Made by a program: the position numbers and the translations under genes. A stretch of 64,000 nt of DNA from contig NZ_JAECMT010000003.1 of NCBI RefSeq assembly GCF_016019935.1, positions 788,208-852,207 of the forward strand. The letters are read 5' to 3'. Each line of letters opens with the position of its first letter. The first letter of the stretch is position 1. Positions 33,876-42,580 of the stretch are shown here, piece by piece. The DNA comes from Paenibacillus sp. GSMTC-2017. GTDB lineage: Bacteria > Bacillota > Bacilli > Paenibacillales > Paenibacillaceae. A model generated the notes under the pieces. The model was not told where the DNA came from. It saw nothing but the letters and a program-made list of their open reading frames with translations, and ran no database searches.

Positions 33876-35810
33876 ATGAATGTTAAAGTAACTTTTCCAG
33901 ATGGTGCAGTTAGAGAGTATGCGGCTGGAACAACAATTGAGGATGTAGCAGGCTCCATTAGTTCTGGACTGAAAAAAAATGCGATAGCCGGAAAAATTGA
34001 CGGTAAAGTCGTTGATGTATACACGCCAATCGAAGCTGATGCAGCTATTGAGATTGTAACAGTTGATTCGGCTGATGGCCTTGAAGTTTATCGTCATAGT
34101 ACAGCGCATTTGCTCGCGCAAGCGATTAAACGTATTTACGGCGATAGCAACGTAAAACTAGGTATCGGTCCTGTTATTGAGGATGGCTTCTATTATGATA
34201 TTGATATGGAGCAATCGCTCACACCGGAAGATTTGACTGCAATCGAAAAAGAAATGACTAAAATTACGAATGAAAACTTAAATATTCGTCGCCGTGTAGC
34301 AACTCGCGATGAAGCACTTGCTATTTTTACTGAGCTAGATGATAACCTTAAGTTAGAATTGATTCGTGATCTTCCTGAAGACTCTGTCATTACTCTTTAT
34401 GATCAAGGTGAATTTTTCGATTTATGTCGTGGACCACATCTTCCTTCAACAGGTAAGATTAAATCCTTTAAACTACTAAGCGTTGCTGGAGCTTATTGGA
34501 GAGGCGATTCCAAAAACAAGATGCTTCAACGTATTTACGGAACGGCATTTCCAAAAAAAGCTCAGTTAGATGAGCATCTACATTTCCTAGAGGAAGCAAA
34601 AAAACGTGATCACCGTAAACTAGGCCGCGAACTGAAAATGTTTACTTTCTCACGTGAAGTTGGTCAAGGGCTGCCGCTTTGGTTGCCGAATGGCTCGAAA
34701 CTTCGTAGAACGATGGAACGTTATATCGTGGATCTAGAAGAACGCCTTGGCTATGACCACGTATATACACCAGTGCTTGCTAACGTTGAGCTATACAAAA
34801 CTTCAGGTCACTGGGAGCACTACAGCGATGATATGTTCCCGAAAATGATTATGGACAACGAAGAACTTGTTCTTCGTCCGATGAACTGCCCGCATCATAT
34901 GATGGTGTTCAAAAGCGATATGAGAAGCTATCGTGACTTGCCTGTTCGTATTGCTGAACTTGGCACAATGCATAGATACGAAATGTCAGGTGCGCTTACT
35001 GGTTTACACCGCGTTCGTGCAATGACGCTCAATGACGCTCATATATTCTGTCGTCCAGATCAGATTAAAGAAGAATTTGCACGCGTTGTTAATTTGATCC
35101 GCAAAGTTTATGAGGATTTCGGAATTAAGGATTATCGCTTCCGTCTGTCATATCGTGATCCTAAGGATACTGAAAAGTATTTCCAAAATGATGAGATGTG
35201 GGAAATGTCTCAACGTATGCTTCGTGAAGTTGTTGAAGAACTTGAATTGCCATTCTTCGAAGCAGAAGGTGAAGCAGCATTCTACGGTCCTAAACTTGAC
35301 GTTCAAATTAAAACAGCTCTTGGTAAAGAAGAAACATTATCTACTGCTCAGCTTGATTTCTTGCTTCCTGAGCGTTTTGAACTTGAATATGTAGGCGAGG
35401 ACGGCAAGAAACATCGTCCAGTCGTTATCCATCGGGGTATTATTAGTACGATGGAACGTATGACTGCCTTCTTACTTGAAAACTTTGCAGGAGCGCTTCC
35501 GCTTTGGTTGTCACCAGTTCAAGCGAAAGTTATTCCTGTATCAACGGTTTATGAAGCTTATGCACGTCAAGTAAGTGAAACGCTGCAAGAAGCGGGAATT
35601 CGTGTAGAAAGCGATCTTCGTAACGAGAAGCTTGGCTATAAAATTCGCGAAGCACAACTTGAGAAAGTGCCTTACATGCTTGTTGTAGGCGAGAATGAAA
35701 TGCAAGCAGGAGCTGTTTCCGTTCGGAAGCGCGGCGAAGGCGATATCGGCGCTATACCAAACGCTGAACTAATCGACTTGATCAAGAAACAAATAGAAGA
35801 CAAAGAGTAG
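33876..35810 (+). CDS. thrS: Threonyl-tRNA synthetase
   Basis: Class II aminoacyl-tRNA synthetase charging tRNA-Thr. The 644-residue protein has an N-terminal TGS domain (about residues 1-62), the SAD editing domain with [14 protein letters not shown], then the catalytic core with [13 protein letters not shown] (zinc Cys and His) and [15 protein letters not shown], and a C-terminal anticodon-binding domain. ATG 33876 has GGGAGG 9 bp upstream; the in-frame ATG 33867 is adjacent to it. Control is by the T-box leader. Confidence 0.96.
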   Translation: MNVKVTFPDGAVREYAAGTTIEDVAGSISSGLKKNAIAGKIDGKVVDVYTPIEADAAIEIVTVDSADGLEVYRHSTAHLLAQAIKRIYGDSNVKLGIGPVIEDGFYYDIDMEQSLTPEDLTAIEKEMTKITNENLNIRRRVATRDEALAIFTELDDNLKLELIRDLPEDSVITLYDQGEFFDLCRGPHLPSTGKIKSFKLLSVAGAYWRGDSKNKMLQRIYGTAFPKKAQLDEHLHFLEEAKKRDHRKLGRELKMFTFSREVGQGLPLWLPNGSKLRRTMERYIVDLEERLGYDHVYTPVLANVELYKTSGHWEHYSDDMFPKMIMDNEELVLRPMNCPHHMMVFKSDMRSYRDLPVRIAELGTMHRYEMSGALTGLHRVRAMTLNDAHIFCRPDQIKEEFARVVNLIRKVYEDFGIKDYRFRLSYRDPKDTEKYFQNDEMWEMSQRMLREVVEELELPFFEAEGEAAFYGPKLDVQIKTALGKEETLSTAQLDFLLPERFELEYVGEDGKKHRPVVIHRGIISTMERMTAFLLENFAGALPLWLSPVQAKVIPVSTVYEAYARQVSETLQEAGIRVESDLRNEKLGYKIREAQLEKVPYMLVVGENEMQAGAVSVRKRGEGDIGAIPNAELIDLIKKQIEDKE

Positions 35811-35879
35811 TATAAGCACGTATTTCGCATAAAGCTTGAATCATTGGGGCATTATTCTTCTGAGGAGGAGTTTGCTCAC

Positions 35880-36425
35880 ATGGTTACAAGCTTTTTTCTT
35901 TACACGAGAACATGGATTATAGGTTTGATGGCAGCTGTTGCTTTGTTATGGACACCTCCAATGCTTAGCATGGCTGAAGCTAAAACTGACAGTAAGCAGC
36001 TAGAGAAAAAGCCGGCTCCACAGCAAGTGGAAGTTCTTGCTACTGGATATACGGCAGGAGTGGAATCAACCGGGAAACGACCAGGTCATCCTGGTTACGG
36101 AATTACCTTTTCAGGTGTCAAAGTTAGACGGGATCAAGTGTCGACAATTGCGGCTGATCCTAAAGTTTTTCCAATAGGTACGCTGCTTTTTATTCCGGGT
36201 TATGGTTATGGAGTTGTCGCGGATACAGGCTCAGCTATAAAAGGTAACCGAATAGATCTTTACTTTAAAACCATTAAAGAAGTATACCAGCAATGGGGTA
36301 AGAAGACGGTAAATGTTCAAGTACTGAGACGTGGCAATGGTAAGTTGACACAAGCTTGGCTTAACGATATTAACCGAGCAATCGAGGTTGGCAAGCCAAT
36401 TCCACAGTCGTATTTGGAATCATAA
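35880..36425 (+). CDS. 3D-domain cell-wall protein (YuiC/YocH-like)
   Basis: A 181-residue exported protein. An N-terminal signal/membrane segment (residues 10-30, after YTRTW) is followed by a basic linker and a 3D domain, named for three conserved aspartates. Visible blocks are [39 protein letters not shown] and [17 protein letters not shown]. This MltA-like double-psi beta-barrel fold is found in peptidoglycan lytic transglycosylases of spore formers. GAGGAGGAG 10 bp upstream favours ATG 35880 over ATG 35844. It is followed by a SASP gene, in keeping with a sporulation or germination setting. Confidence 0.8.
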   Translation: MVTSFFLYTRTWIIGLMAAVALLWTPPMLSMAEAKTDSKQLEKKPAPQQVEVLATGYTAGVESTGKRPGHPGYGITFSGVKVRRDQVSTIAADPKVFPIGTLLFIPGYGYGVVADTGSAIKGNRIDLYFKTIKEVYQQWGKKTVNVQVLRRGNGKLTQAWLNDINRAIEVGKPIPQSYLES

Positions 36426-36430
36426 ACCAC

Positions 36431-36460
36431 TGAATAAGAATAACGATACTTGCCATACTA
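36431..36460 (+). promoter_or_regulatory. Sigma-G-type promoter of the SASP gene
   Basis: TGAATA at 36431-36436 and CATACTA at 36454-36460 with a 17-bp spacer match the sigma-G consensus. It lies 25 bp before the SASP start, which supports forespore-specific expression. Confidence 0.8.
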
Positions 36461-36484
36461 ATGGTGAACGGGGAGGTGAATACA

Positions 36485-36655
36485 ATGGCTAATAACAAAA
36501 ATAACAAAGCTGCACAGAACAATAACAATAACAATAATTTTAATGCTGAATTCGCTGAAGAATTAAACTCAGCAAAAGCAGCGAACAACCAAGCTGCAAA
36601 TCAAAAGGTAAACCAAGCGGCTCAGAACAACCAAAACAACCAAAACCAACAGTAA
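36485..36655 (+). CDS. Gamma-type small acid-soluble spore protein
   Basis: A 56-residue protein made mostly of Asn, Gln and Ala with the short conserved block FNAEFAEELNSAKAANNQAANQ. The EFAEE sequence resembles the GPR protease site of gamma SASPs (EFASE). Such proteins are amino-acid stores of the spore core and do not bind DNA. GGGAGGTGA 6 bp upstream fixes ATG 36485. The sigma-G promoter and terminator make it monocistronic. The low complexity limits certainty from sequence alone, but promoter and context agree. Confidence 0.78.
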   Translation: MANNKNNKAAQNNNNNNNFNAEFAEELNSAKAANNQAANQKVNQAAQNNQNNQNQQ

Positions 36656-36683
36656 CATTAAACAAAACAATAGTGACAAAACA

Positions 36684-36716
36684 AAAGAGAAGCCTTCGGG
36701 CTTCTCTTTATTTTTG
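36684..36716 (+). terminator. Terminator after the SASP gene
   Basis: AAAGAGAAGCC and GGCTTCTCTTT around a TTCG-type loop, then T residues. Confidence 0.9.
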
Positions 36717-36873
36717 TCTAAAAATGATTTACGAAGAAAAATAATTGGTAATATATCTCATCCCCTCCGTCTAGAGACTGAGATATAGCTCAATCGACCG
36801 CCCCTTATGTGCAAGCTAGATTTTCTGTATACTAGCGTTATAACCATGGATTATGAATAAGGAGTTGTGCACT

Positions 36874-37890
36874 ATGGGAGGGAATTTTGCAAGCAGGTTA
36901 TTTACTGGGCTTGTCATTATTACGGTTGGCGTTATTTTTCTGCTAAGACAGCTTGGTTATATCTCAATAGGGATAGGCGAAATTTTCTCAATGTTCTGGC
37001 CGTGTATTCTAATATATTTTGGGGCGTCTCAGTTTATTTCGAGTCGTTGTAACTTCAGTTCCACTTGGTGGGCTGCGGTTATGATCCTAATCGGCTTTAT
37101 ATTTTTGGGTAATAATCTTGAGTGGTTCACATGGTCAATTGGGGATGTTATTCCTTATTTGATTCCATTCATCATTATATTTGTTGGACTTCGAATGATA
37201 TGGAGACCTAAATCGAAACCACAGACACCACCATCAGATGACTGGAAATCTTATCGTCCATATACAGATGAGGCTGATATTCCACCTGCCCCTCCACTTC
37301 ATCCAGATCCAACGGGATTAAGTCATTTCCCTGAAGAAGTTAAAGATGAGACAAAGGATGATTTGGGAAGCTCGCAACAATTTAAGAGTAGCAACTCATA
37401 TGACGAGACAATGCATCATGAACACATTAAACCAAAGAAACGCAAATCTCACAATCAATGGCATGAAAGCAACAAAGAGCATGTGGAATATTGGAGTTCG
37501 GGTGATCCTAATGTAATGAACCGCTCCAACTTTATTGGAGATATTCATATGGGGCATGATCATTGGGAACTTAAGCCGCTTAATATCTCTCATTTTATAG
37601 GTGACACCGTCCTTGATCTAACGAAGGCGCAAATCCCATTTGGCGAGACGAAAATAAATATATCATCATTTATAGGTGATGTTAAAGTTTATGTGCCTAA
37701 TGACTATGATATTGGCATTAAAGTTGTATCGAGTGCCTTTATCGGTGACGTGAAAATATTAGGACAGAAGGAAGGCGGCCTATTTACAAGCGTAACGTTG
37801 CAGTCCCCGAGATATTCGGATTCAGAAAAAAAGATCAAGCTGGTCGTCAGCACTTTTATCGGCGATACGCGTGTGACGAAGGTAGGTTAA
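36874..37890 (+). CDS. liaF: LiaF-like membrane regulator of envelope stress
   Basis: In Bacillus LiaF keeps the LiaRS two-component system silent until cell-wall antibiotics act. The 338-residue protein has four hydrophobic segments in its first 105 residues, a polar linker rich in Pro, Asp, His and Lys (about 110-215), and a C-terminal beta-repeat domain. That domain contains the motif FIGD five times (NFIGDI, HFIGDT, SFIGDV, AFIGDV, TFIGDT). AAGGAG lies inside the frame open from 36853, so ATG 36874 is the start. liaS follows 7 bp after, liaR overlaps liaS. A TATACT -10 at 36828-36833 is a plausible promoter. Confidence 0.85.
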   Translation: MGGNFASRLFTGLVIITVGVIFLLRQLGYISIGIGEIFSMFWPCILIYFGASQFISSRCNFSSTWWAAVMILIGFIFLGNNLEWFTWSIGDVIPYLIPFIIIFVGLRMIWRPKSKPQTPPSDDWKSYRPYTDEADIPPAPPLHPDPTGLSHFPEEVKDETKDDLGSSQQFKSSNSYDETMHHEHIKPKKRKSHNQWHESNKEHVEYWSSGDPNVMNRSNFIGDIHMGHDHWELKPLNISHFIGDTVLDLTKAQIPFGETKINISSFIGDVKVYVPNDYDIGIKVVSSAFIGDVKILGQKEGGLFTSVTLQSPRYSDSEKKIKLVVSTFIGDTRVTKVG

Positions 37891-37897
37891 CAGTACG

Positions 37898-38932
37898 ATG
37901 ATGGTGCGTTTCTTGCGGAGTGGAAAGTGGGAGCTAATCAGTATGTTCGTGATTGCTTCCACGGTTTCGGTATTACTCGCATTCCTATTATGGTATATGA
38001 TGACGGATCATGTAGGTTTACTGGAGCTTAAGTTGTGGTCAGGAGTAGTCGTCCTTCTAGTGAGTGGTGCTTTTGGTTATTGGGCAGCACAACGTTTTGG
38101 AGGACGATTAGACGCGCTTCATTTGTCGCTCAAACAAGCTGTTAACGGAAACTTTCAGGTGCGAATAGCGGACGAAGGGCATCATTCTTTTGTACCTATT
38201 TATAGAGAATTTAACGAGCTTGCAGAGCAGATGGAAGAGAAGATGCAATTGCTTCAACTTTTAGGCGAAGAGAAGGTGCTTCAAGAATCTGCTTCCAACG
38301 AGGCTGCTGTATTAGAGGAACGAAAGCGATTAGCACGTGATTTACATGATACGGTCAGTCAACAGCTGTTTGCGATTCATATGTGTGCATCATCGCTCCC
38401 TAAATTACAGCAGGTTGATCAAGAGCGTGCGTTGTCTGTTTTGGACCAGCTCATTCAAATGTCTAATCTGGCGCAGAAGCAAATGAGAAATTTTATTTCT
38501 CAGCTTAGACCGATGGAGCTTGAAGGTAGAACGCTTCAAGAAGCGCTAGATAAATGGTTTCCTGATTATTGTAGGCAAAACAATTTGCAAGGAATGCTTG
38601 AATGGCGACTTACTGAACAGCTTAGTGAAGCGAAGGAACATCAACTATTTTTAATCGTGCAAGAGGCAATGGCTAATGTGGTCAAACATGCAAATGCGGT
38701 CAGTTGTACACTAACGTTAACGGACAATGAGAGACAGGTTATTATGATGCTTGCTGATGATGGAAGCGGCTTCAAGGTAGATGCTGTCAAAGCAGGTTCT
38801 TACGGTTTGTCAACGATGCAAGAGCGAGCTCAAAAGTTAGGCGGAAGAGCCGATATTGTAAGTAAAGTGGGTAGTGGGACGAGAGTGAAAGTAACGATAC
38901 CAAAGATATCTCGGGGAGAGCAGAATCGATGA
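37898..38932 (+). CDS. liaS: LiaS-type sensor histidine kinase
   Basis: A 344-residue kinase with two transmembrane helices (about residues 12-34 and 44-62) separated by a very short extracellular loop, typical of intramembrane-sensing kinases. A HAMP-like segment follows, then the HisKA_3 box ERKRLARDLHDTVSQQLFAIHM near residue 145 and a HATPase domain (ADDGSGF, YGLSTMQERAQKLGG). It lies between liaF and liaR and shares a 4-bp ATGA overlap with liaR. Confidence 0.9.
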   Translation: MMVRFLRSGKWELISMFVIASTVSVLLAFLLWYMMTDHVGLLELKLWSGVVVLLVSGAFGYWAAQRFGGRLDALHLSLKQAVNGNFQVRIADEGHHSFVPIYREFNELAEQMEEKMQLLQLLGEEKVLQESASNEAAVLEERKRLARDLHDTVSQQLFAIHMCASSLPKLQQVDQERALSVLDQLIQMSNLAQKQMRNFISQLRPMELEGRTLQEALDKWFPDYCRQNNLQGMLEWRLTEQLSEAKEHQLFLIVQEAMANVVKHANAVSCTLTLTDNERQVIMMLADDGSGFKVDAVKAGSYGLSTMQERAQKLGGRADIVSKVGSGTRVKVTIPKISRGEQNR

Positions 38933-39594
38933 GTGAACAAAGTACAATTAAAATAATGATTGTTGATGATCATGATATGGTTAGAATTGGTTTGCGCACC
39001 TATTTGATGTTGGAGCCGAAATTTGAAGTGATTGCAGAGGCAAGCAATGGTAATCATGCGTTGAAATGGATGAATAAGAGCGCCGTGGAAGATCGGCCTG
39101 ATATTATTCTTATGGACCTGATGATGCCCGAGATGGATGGTATTGAAACGACTAGAGCTATTATTGCTAATTTTCCTGCTACCAAAATTGTAATGCTAAC
39201 GAGTTTTTTAGAAGATGATAAAGTATATTCGGCCATAGAAGCAGGAGCAGTTAGTTACGTACTGAAAACAGTGTCTGCAGAAGAACTTATTTATGCAATA
39301 AATGGAGCATTTAAAGGAATGCCGGTAATGACGACGGATGTGTCTCAAGCGCTAACTAGAGGACTAAGACAACGTACTGCACAGTCGGGTGACGAAGGGT
39401 TAACGGAGCGCGAGAAAGAAGTGTTGCTTCTCATTGCTGACGGGCAGTCAAATAAGGAAATTGCAGAAGAACTTCATATTAGTATTAAGACGGTAAAAAC
39501 GCATGTTAGTAATTTGCTAATGAAATGTGAGCTCGAAGATCGTACTCAGCTAGCTGTTCTAGCACATCGCAAAGGTTGGGCAAATCGCACATAA
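38929..39594 (+). CDS. liaR: LiaR-type response regulator
   Basis: A 221-residue NarL/FixJ regulator. The receiver domain shows IMIVDDHDMVRIGL, the phospho-acceptor Asp in DIILMDLMMPEMDG and the conserved Lys in VLKTVSAEEL. The C-terminal LuxR helix-turn-helix is LTEREKEVLLLIADGQSNKEIAEELHISIKTVKTHVS. Start and liaS stop overlap (ATGA). The usual liaIH target genes are not next to it. Confidence 0.9.
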   Translation: MSEQSTIKIMIVDDHDMVRIGLRTYLMLEPKFEVIAEASNGNHALKWMNKSAVEDRPDIILMDLMMPEMDGIETTRAIIANFPATKIVMLTSFLEDDKVYSAIEAGAVSYVLKTVSAEELIYAINGAFKGMPVMTTDVSQALTRGLRQRTAQSGDEGLTEREKEVLLLIADGQSNKEIAEELHISIKTVKTHVSNLLMKCELEDRTQLAVLAHRKGWANRT

Positions 39595-39662
39595 GAGGGA
39601 TTACAAGCGGACATAATACCCCATAGCAGATAAGAAAAGCTAGTAGTAGGAGGTATTCATGC

Positions 39663-40076
39663 ATGATCCCCGTCTCATCAATTATCGATGGAAAGCAAAA
39701 AACGTTTACGGAAGCAAAGCAATGGCTCGAAAATAATGGGTTCACTCTTGGTGGTAATTGGGACTACAATCGGGGTTCATTCGACCGGGCGTTAGATAAA
39801 GAGAATAAAGTGTGGCTAAGAATTCCTTTCGAGGTAACGGAGGGGACAATTGATAGTGAGCTCACAGAAAATAATGCGCATATACGATTCGAAGAACCGT
39901 ATGTATTAAAGCATCTTTACAATGAAGGCAATGATCCTGAAGCATCGGTAAGGGTGGTTGCTGCAGCATTCGATCAGTTTCAGTCTCCTGTAAATCCAGA
40001 TGCAGATATTGAGCAGCATTGGGTGAATCGTGGAAAAGAAATGATACGACAATTGGAGACATCAATCCCAAATTGA
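39663..40076 (+). CDS. YugN-like protein, unknown function
   Basis: A 137-residue soluble protein matching the YugN family pattern: an N-terminal SSIIDGKQKTFTEAKQWLENNGFTLGGNWDYNRGSFD segment, then VWLRIPFEVTEG and RFEEPYVLKHLYNEGND. B. subtilis YugN is of similar size and uncharacterised. AGGAGG lies 8 bp before the start. It is monocistronic with its own terminator. Confidence 0.75.
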   Translation: MIPVSSIIDGKQKTFTEAKQWLENNGFTLGGNWDYNRGSFDRALDKENKVWLRIPFEVTEGTIDSELTENNAHIRFEEPYVLKHLYNEGNDPEASVRVVAAAFDQFQSPVNPDADIEQHWVNRGKEMIRQLETSIPN

Positions 40077-40098
40077 ACGCTTTGATAGCTATCTGAGT

Positions 40099-40130
40099 AA
40101 ACTCTCCATGAGTGGCTGGAGAGTTTTTTT
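40099..40130 (+). terminator. Terminator after the yugN-like gene
   Basis: ACTCTCCA and TGGAGAGT with seven T. Confidence 0.9.
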
Positions 40131-40249
40131 ATTTAAGATTAAATTTCTTTTCAGTTTGTTTTAAGGTAGAATGTGCATGATAGAACTAATAAATAATTTA
40201 ATTGTTTCTAAGTAATAAGGATCAGCAAGCTGATTGGAGGAGAATGTAT

Positions 40250-41800
40250 ATGGATGATCAAAACAATAAGAAGGGGTACGACGATTTTTTTAATCCAGAT
40301 AACCCAAAGCGTTCAGAGGATATGAATGAATCTGATAGAGTAAAAGAGAATGAAACTAAATCTTCTTATTATTATGCCTATGGACCAAAAACGAATGAAC
40401 CTTCGGTTACACCATACCGCCAAGAAAATAATATGACTTTAGATTCTTCTACTAACACGATGTATGGGGCGGAATCCACTCAACAGCAACCTCAGCTTCG
40501 TCCATTTACAGCTACACATACAGCTGGAAATAATGGATGGAAAGTGAAGGAGAAACGGGGCACATCATTTAAGTCCGTGTTCCTCTCTTTCCTTGCAGGT
40601 ATGTTAGTAGTTGGAGGTTTGATGTATACAGCCGATGTAAGAAACTGGTTTACATCAAATGGTGTAGTGGAAACATCCAAATCTGGTTCAAATGGTTCTG
40701 GTGCTACAGCTGCAGAGTCTGTTAACAAAGGCTCAACAAATACAGCTGCGGGTCGTCCAGATAATATTGATAAGCTTTTCCAAACAGCAAGTCCCGCAGT
40801 AGTAAAAATTGAAACTTACGTAAATGCGCAATCACAGGGTGGTGGCGGCAGTATTTTGGATGATCCTTTCTTCCGTCAATTTTTCGGAAACAGAGAGCCT
40901 GAAGGAACAACACCTCCGCAAGAACAAGGTGGTCAAATGCAACAGGTTGGAGCGGGAACAGGGTTTTTCTTTGATAAAGAAGGGTACATCCTTACGAACC
41001 AGCACGTTATTGGTGATGCAGCAGAAATAAAAATTACGGTGCAAGGGTACGATAAGCCGTTTAAAGGAGAGTTGTTAGGTTCCATCTATGAACTCGACTT
41101 AGCTGTAGTGAAAATTAAAGGAGAAAAAGAATTCCCAACACTTCCACTTGGTGATTCTGATAAAATTAACATCGGCGATTGGGTTGTTGCAATCGGTAAT
41201 CCATACGGTTTCGATCATACGATCACAGTAGGAGTACTGAGTGCGAAAGAACGTCCGATTGACATCCAAGATGCAAATGGTGAACGAAACTACAAACATT
41301 TGCTTCAAACAGATGCTTCTATTAACCCCGGAAACTCGGGTGGTCCATTGCTTAATCTTAATGGCGAAGTTATCGGTATGAATACGGCAGTAAGCGCACA
41401 AGCACAAGGTATTGGATTTGCAATTCCGACAAGTACAATTCAAGAAGTACTTGAAAATTTGAAAACGAACACTGAAGTTCCAAAGCCGCCTGCTCCATTT
41501 ATCGGTGCTGAACTATTTAATATGACTGATGAGTTTGCTAAAGAGCTTGGTCTCGCTAAAGCTGAAGGCTCAATTGTCAAAAATGTATATTTAAATTCGC
41601 CAGCTTATTTAGCTGATATGAGAACGTATGATGTAATTCTTGGTATAGAAGGTAAGAAGATAGCTACAAGAGAAGAACTGATAAAAGAAATTCAATCACG
41701 AAAAGTCGGAGACAAAGTTGAATTTAATATTATCCGTCAAGGCAAAGAGATGAATCTTGTAGTCGAGATTGGTGACAGAAATGTGTTTGGACTAGAATAG
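40250..41800 (+). CDS. htrA: HtrA/DegP-type membrane-anchored serine protease
   Basis: Surface quality-control protease. The 516-residue protein has a disordered cytoplasmic N-terminus, one transmembrane helix (FLSFLAGMLVVGGLMYT, about residues 110-128), a Ser/Gly/Ala linker, a trypsin-like domain and one PDZ domain. The catalytic triad is His252 (TNQHVIG), Asp283 (ELDLAVVKI) and Ser363 (NPGNSGGPL). The PDZ domain with GSIVKNVYLNSPAYLADM follows. ATG 40250 is 8 bp after GGAGGAG. It is followed, after a terminator, by an OmpR-type two-component system that could control it, as CssRS controls htrA in B. subtilis. Confidence 0.92.
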   Translation: MDDQNNKKGYDDFFNPDNPKRSEDMNESDRVKENETKSSYYYAYGPKTNEPSVTPYRQENNMTLDSSTNTMYGAESTQQQPQLRPFTATHTAGNNGWKVKEKRGTSFKSVFLSFLAGMLVVGGLMYTADVRNWFTSNGVVETSKSGSNGSGATAAESVNKGSTNTAAGRPDNIDKLFQTASPAVVKIETYVNAQSQGGGGSILDDPFFRQFFGNREPEGTTPPQEQGGQMQQVGAGTGFFFDKEGYILTNQHVIGDAAEIKITVQGYDKPFKGELLGSIYELDLAVVKIKGEKEFPTLPLGDSDKINIGDWVVAIGNPYGFDHTITVGVLSAKERPIDIQDANGERNYKHLLQTDASINPGNSGGPLLNLNGEVIGMNTAVSAQAQGIGFAIPTSTIQEVLENLKTNTEVPKPPAPFIGAELFNMTDEFAKELGLAKAEGSIVKNVYLNSPAYLADMRTYDVILGIEGKKIATREELIKEIQSRKVGDKVEFNIIRQGKEMNLVVEIGDRNVFGLE

Positions 41801-41825
41801 GCTGAGTCACTAAGGGCTAGCTTAC

Positions 41826-41866
41826 AAAAAAGCGCAGAGCTTAATGACTCTGTGCTTTTTTTTTCA
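41826..41866 (+). terminator. Terminator after htrA
   Basis: AAAAAAGC-CAGAG pairs with CTCTG-GCTTTTTT and a long T run. Confidence 0.88.
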
Positions 41867-41884
41867 GTAATAAGGGGGATTCTG

Positions 41885-42577
41885 ATGAGATCACATATCG
41901 TAATCGTAGATGATGATGAAAAAATTATTTCTATGCTGCGTCGCAGCTTAGCTTTTGAGGGATATGAAGTGACAACTGCATCTAACGGTGCAGAAGGTTT
42001 GAAGGCATTATTGCATATAGAGCCGGATTTGCTCATCTTAGATGTAATGATGCCTCATATCGATGGCTGGGAAGTTTGTCGTCGTGTAAGAGAGAGTGGT
42101 AGTTCGGTTCCAGTTATGATGCTTACTGCTAAGGATGATGTCATTGATCGAGTAAAGGGACTTGATCTAGGTGCTGATGATTATTTAGTAAAACCATTTG
42201 CACTGGAGGAGTTACTTGCAAGAGTAAGAGCGCTGCTCCGTAGAAAGTCGGACAAGCTTGAAGATTCAAGTAATCAATTAATGTTCGATGATTTGGTCCT
42301 TGATATGGATGCACGAGAAGCAATTCGGTTTGGTCGGCGCATTGAACTAACAAGCAAGGAATATGATTTATTGCTCCTCTTTATGAACAATCCACGCCGG
42401 GTGTTGACGAGAGACGCAATTATGGAAAAAATATGGGGTTACGACTTTAGTGGAGAATCAAATGTGCTTGAAGTATACATCGCAATGCTTCGTCAGAAGA
42501 TTGAAGATGGCGGTGGGAAAAGAATTATTCAAACGGTTCGTGGAACAGGTTATGTGTTAAGGGGAGAGGCGGGATAA
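41885..42577 (+). CDS. OmpR-family response regulator
   Basis: A 230-residue regulator. The receiver shows IVIVDDDEKIISMLRRSL, Asp in DLLILDVMMPHIDGWE and KPFALEELLARVRALLRR. The C-terminal winged helix carries ELTSKEYDLLLLFMNNPRRVLTRDAIMEKIWGYD and VLEVYIAMLRQKIE. AAGGGGGA precedes ATG 41885; the longer frame from 41852 starts inside the htrA terminator. It is an operon with the kinase 3 bp downstream. Confidence 0.92.
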   Translation: MRSHIVIVDDDEKIISMLRRSLAFEGYEVTTASNGAEGLKALLHIEPDLLILDVMMPHIDGWEVCRRVRESGSSVPVMMLTAKDDVIDRVKGLDLGADDYLVKPFALEELLARVRALLRRKSDKLEDSSNQLMFDDLVLDMDAREAIRFGRRIELTSKEYDLLLLFMNNPRRVLTRDAIMEKIWGYDFSGESNVLEVYIAMLRQKIEDGGGKRIIQTVRGTGYVLRGEAG

Positions 42578-42580
42578 GGG

